The translations under genes and the position numbers were made by a program. A model generated the notes under the pieces. It worked only from the letters and a program-made list of their open reading frames with translations. It was not told where the DNA came from and ran no database searches. A DNA stretch of 64,000 nucleotides from Burkholderia plantarii (lineage in GTDB: Bacteria; Pseudomonadota; Gammaproteobacteria; Burkholderiales; Burkholderiaceae): assembly GCF_001411805.1 (NCBI RefSeq), contig NZ_CP007212.1:1550001-1614000 (forward strand). Direction: 5' to 3'. Shown piece after piece: positions 31,301 to 37,111 of this stretch; within the stretch, counting starts at the first letter, position 1; every line of letters starts with the position of its first letter.

Positions 31301-33883
31301 GGCGGCAATCAGCCGGGCAACGCGCGGGCGTTTCAGTACTGGACCGATCTACGCGGACAGGTGCAGCGGCGCGACGAGCTGACGGGAGCCAGCGTTGATA
31401 CGAACGGCAAGATCTCCGGCGCATCGGGGGATCGCAAGCACAACTACTACTATCTGAACGGCAACCGGATCGGTAACCAGGGCAACGACGGCATCGACCA
31501 GATCGACTACATGCAGGAGCTGGCCGGTAAGCTGGGCAAGGGTAATGACAATCAGTACAAGGTATTCACGCCGATCAGCGCAGCGGATTTCGACGAAAAC
31601 TACATGCCGATTAACGGGATGTATCCGGCGCAGAGTGCGGGGCAGTGGACGGTGCGTGACGGGGATACGCTGCAGTCGGTGGCGTCGGCGCTGTGGGGGG
31701 ACTCGAGCCTGTGGTACATCCTCGCCGATGCGAACGGGCTGAAGAACGGCGACGAGCTGCGGCTAGGGCAGTTGCTGACGGTGCCCAACAAGGTCACGAA
31801 CATCCATAACAACGCGACCACGTTCAAACCGTATGATCCGGGCCTTGCGATTGGGAATACGCAGCCGACGTTGCCGTCTCCGCCTCCGCCACCTTCTCAG
31901 GGAGGCGGGTGTGGTTCGTTCTTGCCGATTATCGCGATCGTGGTGGCGGTGGTGGTGACCATATATACCGCGGGAGCCGCATCCGAATTGCTTGGCGTGA
32001 CGGCGACGGGTACTTCGGCAGGTGGAGGGATCGGCAGCCTGGGTGTGGCGACCGTATCCGGGAGTGTGACGGGCGGCTCACTGGGTGCCGCGTCGGGCGC
32101 GATTGCTGCGGGCGTGGGCGGCGCGGCCGGTGCTCTGGCGAGCCAGGCCGTGATGATTGCCGGAGGCCAGCAGCATGGCCTGAGCCTGAGCGGAATCGCG
32201 TTATCGGCTTTCTCGGCGGGGGCTGGGTCGGCACTCGGTGCGTCGGGTATCGCAGCTGCATTGCAGAAGAGCCTGGGCGTGACTGGCGGCGCAATCGTGT
32301 CAGGGGCGGCGCGTTCGGCTATCTCGCAGGGGCTGGGCATCGCGACCGGTGCGCAGCGCGGTTTTGATTGGAAGGGGGTGGCGGCCAGCGCGATCGCGAA
32401 CGGGGCAGGGGCGGCAGTGGGGCAGACAGACCTGGGGCAGCTTCCGTATGCCAGTGAATTTGCGTCTAGCGTGGCGGCGGGGGCTGCGAGTACACTGGTG
32501 CGCGGCGGGAGTTTGTCGCGTGATTTTGGGGCGATTGCGGCGGATGCGGCGGCGAGTACGGTTGGCAATATGGTGGTGGACCGGATGAAGGGCCAGCCGA
32601 CGTCGAGCGCGAGCTTGCTATATGGTCCAGGAGGTGACGTCAATTCGACGACGGCCGAAGCGGTACGTGCTTATAGCGGCGATCCTGAGCAGGATTTCGC
32701 AAGTCGCGCGAATTGGAGTCGGCAACTGGATGCAGGCCTGCGGGAGGAAGCGTTTATTGACGGCTTGCAGGATCAGTTTGGTCAACTGGCCAACGACGCG
32801 CTGGCTGCCTCGCGTGCTCGAGACGCAGCATTCAAGCGCCAGCTTGGCTTGGAGTTCGTTTCGACCGCGAACCAGAAACTTGCGGCACAACGAACCGAAC
32901 ACGCAGCGGACGCTGCGCGACTGGAAGCGCAGATGCGGGCCGAGAAGGCTTATGCATCGCAATTGGCTAATGAGCCGGACTTCCTGAGTTCAATCGGGGT
33001 GACGGCCGGTCAGCCGCCGACGATGCGAATACTGGAAGACTTGATCAAGCTGCCGCCGCTTGTGGATAACCAGCCCGGATTCAAGGCTTGGGATGGCAAG
33101 GCGGGGACTGGACCGTACGATCGGACGGTGAGCCGGCTTGCAGTTGCGTTGGATCCCATCGGGGGCGCGGTGGGGGGCGCGGCGTACGCTGCAAGCTCCA
33201 TTGCGAACTACATCAGTCCAACTGGCGTTGACCCGCTGGATGCTGCGCAATATACCGGCGTCTTGGCTGGGATGGCAGCAAGCGTTGTGCCGGTGGCGAC
33301 GGGGACTGTGAAGGGGGTGTCGGGGCAGAGCGCGCTTGTTGACGCTGAAACGAACGCATTGCAACGATTAAGTCGGATTGAATCTCGGTTTGGTGCAGTA
33401 GCTAGAGAGGTCGGTTTCATTGTCGACGCAACTTCCGGAAATATACTGACAGTTGCACGTCAGCCTTATGGTCAATCAACCGCAAGTTTCCGATTTGGAG
33501 ATGAGCAGTGGGCATTGGCGGAAGGGAATTGGATAACACATAATCACCCAAGCGGTTTGACGCTAGGTATTGAGGATCTTGCTGGTGCTGTAGCATACGG
33601 CGCACGAGGAATTCGAGCCTCGACTGCCGATGGAACATACGAGCTTACATTTGATCGTTCTTTTGGATCAGCGTACCGTGGCGACTATGCAGGAGCCTAT
33701 GGATATTTGCATGCTCAAACGAATGAAATTGGGCGAGAGATTATGGCAGACGTTCGATCGGGTGCGATGACTGTGCCTTCGCAACTTCAAGGTATAGAGC
33801 GGAAAGGATATTTGGTGAACGAGATGTGGGTTCGCTTTTCGTCCAAAAATCCAACACTCCAATACAATTTCTACAAAAGGTAA
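19328..33883 (+). CDS. Giant YD-repeat/LysM polymorphic toxin-like protein
   Basis: A 4851-residue protein from ATG 19328, behind a GGGGAGAG ribosome site. Residues 1-120 are Gly-rich with no signal peptide. Dozens of YD repeats (YDAAGRL, YDALGRL, YDGAGN) run to about residue 2720, then a repeat-poor beta-rich region (about 2755-3410) encoded partly by AT-richer DNA, then more YD repeats to about 4000. A LysM domain (about 4106-4156) is followed by a Pro-rich linker, a hydrophobic Gly/Ala-rich region, and a distinct C-terminal segment from about 4670. That segment is AT-rich and contains WITHNHPSG (His4738, His4740), reminiscent of JAB/RadC-type metal sites, followed by IEDLAGAVAYGARGI. The plan is a YD shell with a swappable toxin tip. 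The export route is unknown. Confidence 0.88.
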   Translation: MVGIVTGNGLGLQSSSLQGLGGRGVLGSAAFGQSGESVYVNVANGNLMIQDRDQMLLGQGVSGAVYRAYNSLGQLAGDSWREGATRSVGELSGTLGAAGSTIVQTDWDGSYTTYTYDAALGAYVSNAPTGVAIGDALNPGLAPVTTTGAHATIRFDAAANRWIWSDGRGQATETYDAGNGGRLVASRDEDGNTVSYVYDAAGRLTTVATSGGDVTRLDYDAAGRLAALRSTYRLAGGQQATETSVYYGYDALGRLSSVTIDLTPQDGSIADGQVFTTTYTYDGDSQRVASLAQSDGSRLAFTYTLDYGLYRVATITQTGVDGIDRVTRLQYDLANQRVTVVDPLGFAQQLDWDAAGRLTRVSNLSEARSISFRYDAAGNLVHQSDTALGDIDLSYDAAGNLIRQSGLLSSITRTYGAHNELLTETIGGPYPAAEFGTETTRYAYDALGHLRYVVSAEGRVTEYRYDAAGQRVSEIHYASAVYDVSALPDTRALSLGALDTWAGGAGVRQNALRIDSSYDWRGNLAVQTRYERLLADGTGDPSGGITQMRYVYDPHGRLLQHYVGVPGQEQVEQFAYDGLGRLLASTSFDGALTTYQYDDVHHAVSVTFASGLTRTSTYDSAGALVSTVESAHGTTLSQVRNAYDPDGRLSMSTDADGRSTHYLYNSRNQQVAVIGPDGTLTETVYDAATALQTKTITYATRLTAAQLATLVDGNGRPLSRTASGAALTLDNANLRPAGTAADRWEISARTNAGWIDHTIDSEGVVTQYDYDGFGQLISKTVRYNRFDPNAIPATGLPPANPQRDRTTHYLYDRDGLLRGEIDPQGYLTETRYNAAGERTEVIAYATPVDETLRNAFAASPASPPSPTLAMLIPAASARDVVTRYVYDARGLLSAEIDGEGYLTRYQYDARGNLTERVTGQRVAQDTLGQPQLVWLRLAMSGAVGATVGVRMDGVLVGTVTLTSSDYAGYSLAVPGVVALDVHTIEFDISTANPVTLYVASLGEHPLTPIVASPSASLSPQVVNPRYTLDAAALLAGAPAPDAIERTTYAYDAMGRLLGQVTAAVTGTSTTRYTYDAMGKVLTETQGTPPHESTITYEYDVRGRLVRKYSGEASRILASIAQAEAGGDAATAAALRGQLFSETYTYDAAGLRTSSTDAIGRKTLYYYDAYDRVVATVNAAGEVVRQSRDAFGNIEQTVAYAVRLAAGTLAGLQGGRLGDDVAAVFAALDSADTSYTRFHYDTDGRLTRQTDALGQAVDYAYDAFGQVASKTQDVANGVRRRTFYDYDRAGNQTWQLADVDGLKLVTTAAYDAFGRATQTVDANGVSRFSDYDRDGRLVSVRDSAGQTHTTYDAFGNVLTQTDRLGNTTRYSYDAANRQVHMMTLEGIVTTTTYDELGQVVALTDGRGDTVTSEYDLDGNLVRTTSPTTTLTYRYDHAGQRLAEGGAAAGSATTQYTYDLAGRVLTRTQFVSSSEASLTTRYEYDAMGHLVQTTDPSGMVTRTRYDAIGQRVSVVVDPDGRRLATSFTYDATGQVLTVTEGDGSATPKVTRNVYDSAGRLQERIVDPDGLRLSTRYAYDAMGNAVAVTDATGAVTRYVYDAAGRQTWVLGPTGAVTHFVRDAEGRIVSQEKFATPIDVSGLPSRLTETQLLASVIRSAADQIDYSTYDALGQLRYATDALGHVKEQVYDGAGNVVRVIAYAGASDPRSLGTAADHVTRMVYDGGNRLIATIDAAGTVTRNVYDVNGNVTQRIQYDAAYAAAGEIDAAAFENQMQAWLQSPAMAGRIHVTTQVYDAVNRLRYTVDAEGYATENRYDGAGRLAQTIRYARRYTGSDDNYATLAGYFADPAQLAQAAVTGYRYDGAGRLIETTDAQQVVTRYTLDALGRVTDTTVAAGTADASTTHNVYDVAGNLIQKTVGYGTAVASTTGYSYDGVGRQLTATDAQGFELIEHDTSWTLGERSQLGVVDASGAPLAMAALTDAQKLRLLQAHTSTQSYDAAGRLIAKVDALGNTTRYQYDAFGNAVTTTDPMGAVTVSFYDKLNRVVAQVSPENWVVGTNYDAFGNVSKVTDYLSARAGAMDDAWKRDGWRLDPATILPPSDPKDAVTRMEYDKLGRLTRSTDAEGYVQTYSYDGFGNRVSYTNKVGGTFAYTYDGMGHMLSETLPVTSSGWPVVNRYEYDARGNRITSIEAQGLPEERVTRYGFDLLNRQVSTTKQVELAGTTGTVTEQSIYDVRGNQISQIDANGHATTWYYDAVGRKTGEVSATGTLTLWTYDEAGNVLRSRVFGDPVQPTRGSQPPAPVDQTNVRETRFIYDADAHVLESRVVDVASGRFVLNSDSNPTTPIDVKEEYVISSGADLITRWEYDGRGAVIAKVDPAGGRTVYFYNGSGQKILEIDPMHYGIAYDLDARGEVVRETRFATAFPDQYTSNQSAARNLIDTWPRSADDRITEYTWDRNGRKTSESRLNVQYATVDDNGKLLQQVGSATTQYQYDGEGNLLDQIDANNNRYDYVYDALGHRVSEKLPTFLDYHGSATRATTLYEYDGLGNLVKETRKGDIDQVTFYQYGVGGRLVNKVYANGNYINYSYDAAGNIVGFAQARDDADGQRLVDITTLLYDARNRETYRSVQLAARDGSVQNTGTTHETRYDAYGDVVARRTNGGGPNGEWQEYADYDNAGRVVRTNFDDGISHLYMYDRNGNATLKIESMGSDLRSFSIETVTDLNALLQRVDMMQTFTLYDARNEVVQIRQPKTSAGQPRVGFAPVDIQIEGGTFANTVLKIGGWLSKAQRVVIAPVQTLAAGGNGAGVATAGGVGYVSLGWTMNYGDLGQDYSLEAGHITLGVLSYTLPDFSQVYGAYDVEVRVSYHVYGNVWGWAQDGEGRSFPFDHVDVATSLPQPVNSTQLQVSLAYNVPGFLWAASRAGSQNYVNFSSTSEIFITPRNGMGRISVGTISQGGTLFQARQPQEANSPYDGVTIAPQNAFYTGASLQGATNLVSVARNDLPTDAGAQLYYRPLNSGQTFQPLGRSAFSQPNSYTADFSGLPNGDYEMIFMAVSGGGDGHPSGTLLRRDAYILHVAHGGASSVTMDPTSISSGTASSRPGLTVDATGSYIWTSPQVLNLYAPSGGAGARQIASIVTVKMRQAGTTQWGNAAGFTRNPVTGAFSIDMSGYGPGDWEMEIDLFDANWHQIDAMSGEVALTGGGSSPSIKTLDYLANLNTSVTFSEPSNVDYIDVSWEQGGETKYARVPRLSGELVWDIRGLLSASGSSQNYAINFTAYDAAGRPVSMGKGEITVGGYGTPTIQLTGSQSRTYLKFQPTGLDGQPLPASTLTLFYRASTDKDHDYDRPFSQVTLTRDASGYFVFDATDLPTDVEFEYRYQAKDAAGNVLLERGSYFDTGTRNNPATNTDIISGFYQTTLDSTIDRLQLHNAFGEVSSERDGRGNWTDSQYNTMGSLVLKREPQVSVTLANGVKVQTRPETSFYYDRTGNLVGTRDADGNLSTQQWNYGSATPSTVKIWDALGNAKQMQYDSFGNLRTSYDELRRRTDYLYDARNRLIEVDHPLLNDGQRSVDRYEYDSLNQRIAHTDALGNRERTYYDADGRIVRTVSAAGRTLTYDYRWASSIGSAGAVTTGGWVRTTTNANGMSIVDQNDLFGRLMIHTDLGGHVFQYLYNWAGLLSQQRGTSGQNVDYSYYSNGLVRSIVDNTEQTQSLYEYDGDGNRTSEYFTNFGYTYIFAQSAVTYDALNRVTAIEDSSYKVYYEYDAVGNRRRMQAVYTDLVGSHQQTQDYWYEYDALNRFTVSMGSLSGAPATDPNDTSVHIVAGAAGGDGVQIAYNAAGERTVAVYAKDGRTETYEYDANGYLSTQRVNNAIVQQRTNDLMGRVTTFLEYDPATGQQVTGLSRDWDADGMLKLERDVLHGASTSYTRMADGTLTQIATTPDDRLQTSTVSTYAYEWWDDAKQSRVTTQATNPNSPGWKPATSYFNYDANGNLQSTYDDGGNQPGNARAFQYWTDLRGQVQRRDELTGASVDTNGKISGASGDRKHNYYYLNGNRIGNQGNDGIDQIDYMQELAGKLGKGNDNQYKVFTPISAADFDENYMPINGMYPAQSAGQWTVRDGDTLQSVASALWGDSSLWYILADANGLKNGDELRLGQLLTVPNKVTNIHNNATTFKPYDPGLAIGNTQPTLPSPPPPPSQGGGCGSFLPIIAIVVAVVVTIYTAGAASELLGVTATGTSAGGGIGSLGVATVSGSVTGGSLGAASGAIAAGVGGAAGALASQAVMIAGGQQHGLSLSGIALSAFSAGAGSALGASGIAAALQKSLGVTGGAIVSGAARSAISQGLGIATGAQRGFDWKGVAASAIANGAGAAVGQTDLGQLPYASEFASSVAAGAASTLVRGGSLSRDFGAIAADAAASTVGNMVVDRMKGQPTSSASLLYGPGGDVNSTTAEAVRAYSGDPEQDFASRANWSRQLDAGLREEAFIDGLQDQFGQLANDALAASRARDAAFKRQLGLEFVSTANQKLAAQRTEHAADAARLEAQMRAEKAYASQLANEPDFLSSIGVTAGQPPTMRILEDLIKLPPLVDNQPGFKAWDGKAGTGPYDRTVSRLAVALDPIGGAVGGAAYAASSIANYISPTGVDPLDAAQYTGVLAGMAASVVPVATGTVKGVSGQSALVDAETNALQRLSRIESRFGAVAREVGFIVDATSGNILTVARQPYGQSTASFRFGDEQWALAEGNWITHNHPSGLTLGIEDLAGAVAYGARGIRASTADGTYELTFDRSFGSAYRGDYAGAYGYLHAQTNEIGREIMADVRSGAMTVPSQLQGIERKGYLVNEMWVRFSSKNPTLQYNFYKR

Positions 33884-33887
33884 GATC

Positions 33888-34205
33888 ATGAAATTAATTT
33901 ATCCAGAAACCCTTGAGGCGGCCGTAACGGCTGGACTTGACTTGCTCGATGCGAGAGGTCGGCATGAGGTTGCTGAAATTGGAATTTTCAATCCTCATAT
34001 GAAATATAAAACGGATTTTTTTTCGATAATTGGGTTAGGGATGGGGATAGTGAATCGGGAGAATGTTGATTTGGCGCGAGATATTGAAAAAAATCATATC
34101 GACGAAATTCATTTTCTCGAGATCGACGACGGGGGAATCGATGCCGATGCCGTGATGAGAGTTGTCATGGCGGCTATTTCGCGAGAGGCATCAAAGTTGA
34201 TTTGA
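33888..34205 (+). CDS. Candidate immunity protein for the YD-repeat toxin tip
   Basis: A 105-residue acidic protein whose ATG is 4 bases after the giant gene stop, with AAAGGTAAG as ribosome site. Family not recognised. It is AT-rich like the toxin tip and unlike the neighbouring GC-rich genes, has no signal peptide, and has a Phe/Ile-rich middle (TDFFSIIGLGMGIVN). Size, spacing and composition are those of cognate immunity genes in polymorphic toxin systems; the role is inferred from position. If so, the toxin acts in the cytoplasm. Confidence 0.65.
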   Translation: MKLIYPETLEAAVTAGLDLLDARGRHEVAEIGIFNPHMKYKTDFFSIIGLGMGIVNRENVDLARDIEKNHIDEIHFLEIDDGGIDADAVMRVVMAAISREASKLI

Positions 34206-34378
34206 GTGCAATAAAAAACTGGATATTACTCAACATATTGCTTGGATTTATATTAATTATTGTTTTATATGAATTGGGCGAGCGTTTGATGCGTTCGTTA
34301 TGGTTTCGAGTGCTGGCTCGTAACGGGTCACAGTCTCTCGGCGAATTTTATCTCAAGTATATGTATGGCGTGGTGTAA
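34202..34378 (+). CDS. 58-residue membrane protein overlapping the immunity candidate
   Basis: A short frame starting at TTG 34202 overlaps the stop of the 105-residue gene (TTGA arrangement) and ends at TAA 34376-34378. Residues 7-23 (WILLNILLGFILIIVLY) form one clear membrane helix, followed by a basic segment and QSLGEFYLKYMYGVV. The AT-rich base use matches the toxin tip and immunity gene. The TTG start and overlap suggest translational coupling. It could be a second immunity or anchoring component, or part of the transferred tip cassette. No family recognised. Confidence 0.5.
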   Translation: MSAIKNWILLNILLGFILIIVLYELGERLMRSLWFRVLARNGSQSLGEFYLKYMYGVV

Positions 34379-34437
34379 TCCGTTCGCCGCGATGAATAGT
34401 TGGTTGTCGATGATCTGCCTGGCGATTTTCGGACCAG

Positions 34438-35157
34438 TTGCGCTTGAAGCAGCGCGAGCAGGAAAACGCGCGAGTGAAGAAGATGCTGGCCGGTGCTGGC
34501 GGCGATGTGGGTTCTCGGCACGATACCCGCGCTACGGTTCCGTCGGATCCCGATTTTTCCGGATCGGCAAAGCCATTCGATGAGCGCCGACCGGGCCCGG
34601 TGACCGTGGCGGCTCGCGGGCGAGCGTGAACGCTACCGCGTAACACGGAGCCCGGGTGGGTCAGATTTACTTCGGCGAATCGCCGAAAAGGTGGGTCGGT
34701 GTTCGGTCGGCGTTGACGGTGATCGACGAATACCCCCGCGAATGCCTGGCCATCGACGTGGCAGGGTCGATTCTCTCGGGGCGGGGTGATCGAAGTGTTG
34801 CCACGACTGGTCAGCCTGCACGGTGTGCCACGTTACCCGCATTCGGACGATGGGCCGGAGTTCGTGTTACGCGCCATTCTGAAACGGGCTGTCCGGAACG
34901 GCATGGAGATGGTGTTGAGCGATCCCGGCAAGCCATGGCAGAACGGCGCCGATGAGAGCTTCAACGGCAAGTTCAGCGACGAATGCCTGAGCCTGGAATG
35001 GTTTCGGACACGGGTCGAAGCCAAGATCGTCATTGAGCAATGGCGGCGTCGCTACAATCGCATTCGGCCGCATTCGAGTCTGGCCTACCTGACGCCCAAC
35101 GAGTTCAAGCAGCGATACTGTTCAACTGAGGCAAGCCAGGCGGCTCCCCAGGATTGA
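34438..35157 (+). pseudogene. IS3-family transposase remnant
   Basis: Pieces of an IS3-type element in different frames. Around 34438 LKQREQENARVKKMLAG resembles the C-terminal helix of OrfA. From about 34700 LTVIDEYPRECLAIDVAGSI matches the OrfB integrase core, then the frame shifts near 34780 into VIEVLPRLVSLHGVP and continues with HSDDGPEF, NGADESFNGKF and RRRYNRIRPHSSLAYLTP to a stop at 35155-35157. The DDE acidic residues of the last two motifs remain, though the usual DNGPEF reads DDGPEF. The middle of OrfA and the front of OrfB are missing. No terminal inverted repeats were found. It marks past insertion next to the toxin cassette. Confidence 0.8.
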
Positions 35158-35373
35158 CGCGATCCGAAGAAATCAGTCGGGCCAACCCTCCAGAACAACC
35201 GCCACCTGCCAGAAATATTCAAGAATTTCAATCCTTCGACCTGATCCCCGAAATCACCCGAAAAACCAATAGCCATTCCTCCATAAACAGAAGATAATTC
35301 AGAAAGCTGATTCGCAACCCGAATCGGTCGGGGATATAAATTTCAAAAACATATTCAAAACAGGTTCGTAACC

Positions 35374-35919
35374 ATGCAATCGTTTTGCCGCTACTTGATG
35401 GCTGCCGTTCTGGTGGTCGGTTTTCTCTCGGGCTGCGCAAGCAGCGTCACGCGCGATGCGGCTGATCAGGCCGCCACTGCTCCGACCGCATCTACGGTGA
35501 AGTTCGGTACCGTGCCGGTGCAGGTCAAGATCACATTGGACCCGGCAGCCCAGGATGCACTGAAGGACAACCTCAAATTCAACGCCAAGAAGCTTCAGGA
35601 AACACTGGAAAGCGCATTGGACGCACGCAAGCTGCTGGCGTCGAAAGATGATGCCAATGCCATGCAGTTGAACGTCGAAATCACGGGCATCCGGGTGCGC
35701 TCGAACTTCTCGGCGGTGATGTTCGGATTCATGGCGGGCAGCGATTACATTGACGGAAGCGTGAGCCTGGTCGATCCGAATCATCAGCCGATCGATCATT
35801 TCAAGGTCTCGACCTCCTATGCGCTGGGCGGTCTGGCCGGCGGTCAGGATGAAGCGCGGATGGGTTGGCTGTACGAGAAATTCGCGGAAAAAACCTTGGC
35901 GGAATTGCAGCCGCAGTGA
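35374..35919 (+). CDS. DUF4410 lipoprotein
   Basis: A 181-residue lipoprotein from ATG 35374. The signal peptide ends at LSGC, a good lipobox, so it is probably anchored to the outer membrane. The mature part matches DUF4410: LNVEITGIRVRSNFSAVMFGFMAGSDYI and a C-terminal amphipathic segment. These lipoproteins occur widely in beta- and gammaproteobacteria; function is unknown. The gene is transcribed alone, with a GC-rich hairpin just after its stop. Confidence 0.8.
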   Translation: MQSFCRYLMAAVLVVGFLSGCASSVTRDAADQAATAPTASTVKFGTVPVQVKITLDPAAQDALKDNLKFNAKKLQETLESALDARKLLASKDDANAMQLNVEITGIRVRSNFSAVMFGFMAGSDYIDGSVSLVDPNHQPIDHFKVSTSYALGGLAGGQDEARMGWLYEKFAEKTLAELQPQ

Positions 35920-35927
35920 CGCGTCGA

Positions 35928-35952
35928 GCGGAGCGGGCGCCATCCGCTCCGC
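35928..35952 (+). terminator. Hairpin after the DUF4410 gene
   Basis: A perfect 9-bp stem, GCGGAGCGG (35928-35936) and CCGCTCCGC (35944-35952), with a 7-base loop, starts 8 bases after the DUF4410 stop codon. The following bases (ATCTTG) are not a proper T-run, so termination efficiency is uncertain. Confidence 0.5.
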
Positions 35953-36139
35953 ATCTTGAAGATCGCACGACCGGGTGGCGCCCGGTCGTCTTTCCCGCGA
36001 GACATGCCTACTGATCCAAATGCGAGCCGATGCAACATGGTTCGGCCGAGAACTGGAACAGGGTCGAACGCAGCTCCACCGAGTTCAATACCCGGGAACA
36101 TCGAGAGGACTGCACATCCCGCCGGGAGATCGGCCCTTT

Positions 36140-36499
36140 TCACCCCCCCAAAACCGCCCCCATCAACGCCTTCCTCAACTCCTCATTCTCCATCACCGTC
36201 TGCGCCACTCGACTGGCCACCGACTGAAACGACGGATCGTTAACAAGCTCATCCCCAAACTGCCGATGCAGCATATGCTCGACCGCCGCGCGCGCCAGTT
36301 GCGCCTCGTCCGTCACCCCCGCATTCACCAGCCCGGCGATATGCGCGCGCAGCGATTCCGCCAGCGGACGCGGCCCGTCCTGCCGGGCGGCGGCGCCGGC
36401 CGCCTTGCCCCCAACCGCACCGGGGCGCGACTGCACCTTGCGGTCGAGTTCGCTGCGCAGGATATCGGTGAGCTGGTTCAGCGTGGTACGTGAAATCAT
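36140..36499 (-). CDS. Small unknown protein at the end of the flagellar block
   Basis: A 119-residue protein; ATG 36499 is preferred over TTG 36505, with CGAGG upstream. It is helical and charged, with no signal peptide or membrane segment (SRTTLNQLTDILRSELDRKV at the start, VAQTVMENEELRKALMGAVLGG at the end). It is the last gene of the leftward flagellar array, 18 bases after the TPR gene. Family not recognised. Position and size would suit an export chaperone or anti-sigma factor, but there is no sequence match to FlgM or FlgN. Confidence 0.6.
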   Translation of the reverse strand: MISRTTLNQLTDILRSELDRKVQSRPGAVGGKAAGAAARQDGPRPLAESLRAHIAGLVNAGVTDEAQLARAAVEHMLHRQFGDELVNDPSFQSVASRVAQTVMENEELRKALMGAVLGG

Positions 36500-36517
36500 G
36501 GCCAACCTCGTCGGATA

Positions 36518-37105
36518 TCAGCGGGAAAAGTAGGGATGCGGGTAAGCATGCGGCAGGTCGCTGCCGAGCATACCCGCTTTGCCGTCATGCGGATCGGCAC
36601 TGCCGCCCGGCGGCGGCTCGGTCCCCTCCAGCTGCGCCAGCACCGCGGCCACGTAGGGATTGATCAACGGGTAACGTTCGTTCGACGCCATTCCCGCGCG
36701 CAGCTGCGCAATCGCCAGCTCGAAGCGATCCTCCGCGAGGTTCAGCAGTCCCGTCTTGAGCACGCGCAGCGTCTCATCGGTGGGCAGCGCATCGAGCGGC
36801 TGCCACGATGCCCGCGCGCGCTCCACCTGTCCGTTCGTCAGATCGAGAAACCCGAGCATGAAACTCGCGATCGAGAACTCAGGCGCCAGCTCCAGCGCCG
36901 CCACGAAATCGGCGCGCGCCTCGTCGTAGCGGCGTTCGCCGGCCTGCACGGCGCCGCGCAGGAACGGCAGGCGATGGTCATGCGGCCAGGCCTGCCGCGC
37001 CTCGTTCAGCATCGCGATCACGTTTTCATCGCCCGACTGCACGGCGCCGACGATGTCGGCCATTCTCGCGTCAGGGCACGGCCGGGAAGGGTGGGGTTCG
37101 TTCAT
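36518..37105 (-). CDS. TPR-like protein in the flagellar block
   Basis: A 195-residue soluble protein, 6 bases after fliA. It has two or three TPR-like helical pairs (RRYDEARADFVAALELAPEFS, NGQVERARASWQPLD, LNLAEDRFELAIAQLRAGMAS). Its plan resembles the small TPR proteins and chaperones of type III export systems, but it is not a standard flagellar gene. Co-transcription suggests a role in assembly or export of a substrate. Confidence 0.65.
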   Translation of the reverse strand: MNEPHPSRPCPDARMADIVGAVQSGDENVIAMLNEARQAWPHDHRLPFLRGAVQAGERRYDEARADFVAALELAPEFSIASFMLGFLDLTNGQVERARASWQPLDALPTDETLRVLKTGLLNLAEDRFELAIAQLRAGMASNERYPLINPYVAAVLAQLEGTEPPPGGSADPHDGKAGMLGSDLPHAYPHPYFSR

Positions 37106-37111
37106 GTTGGT

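Noticed and set aside
19328..31400. CRISPR-like regular repeats
   Set aside because: The periodic TACGAC-type DNA comes from in-frame YD peptide repeats of variable length within one long gene; there are no uniform spacers.
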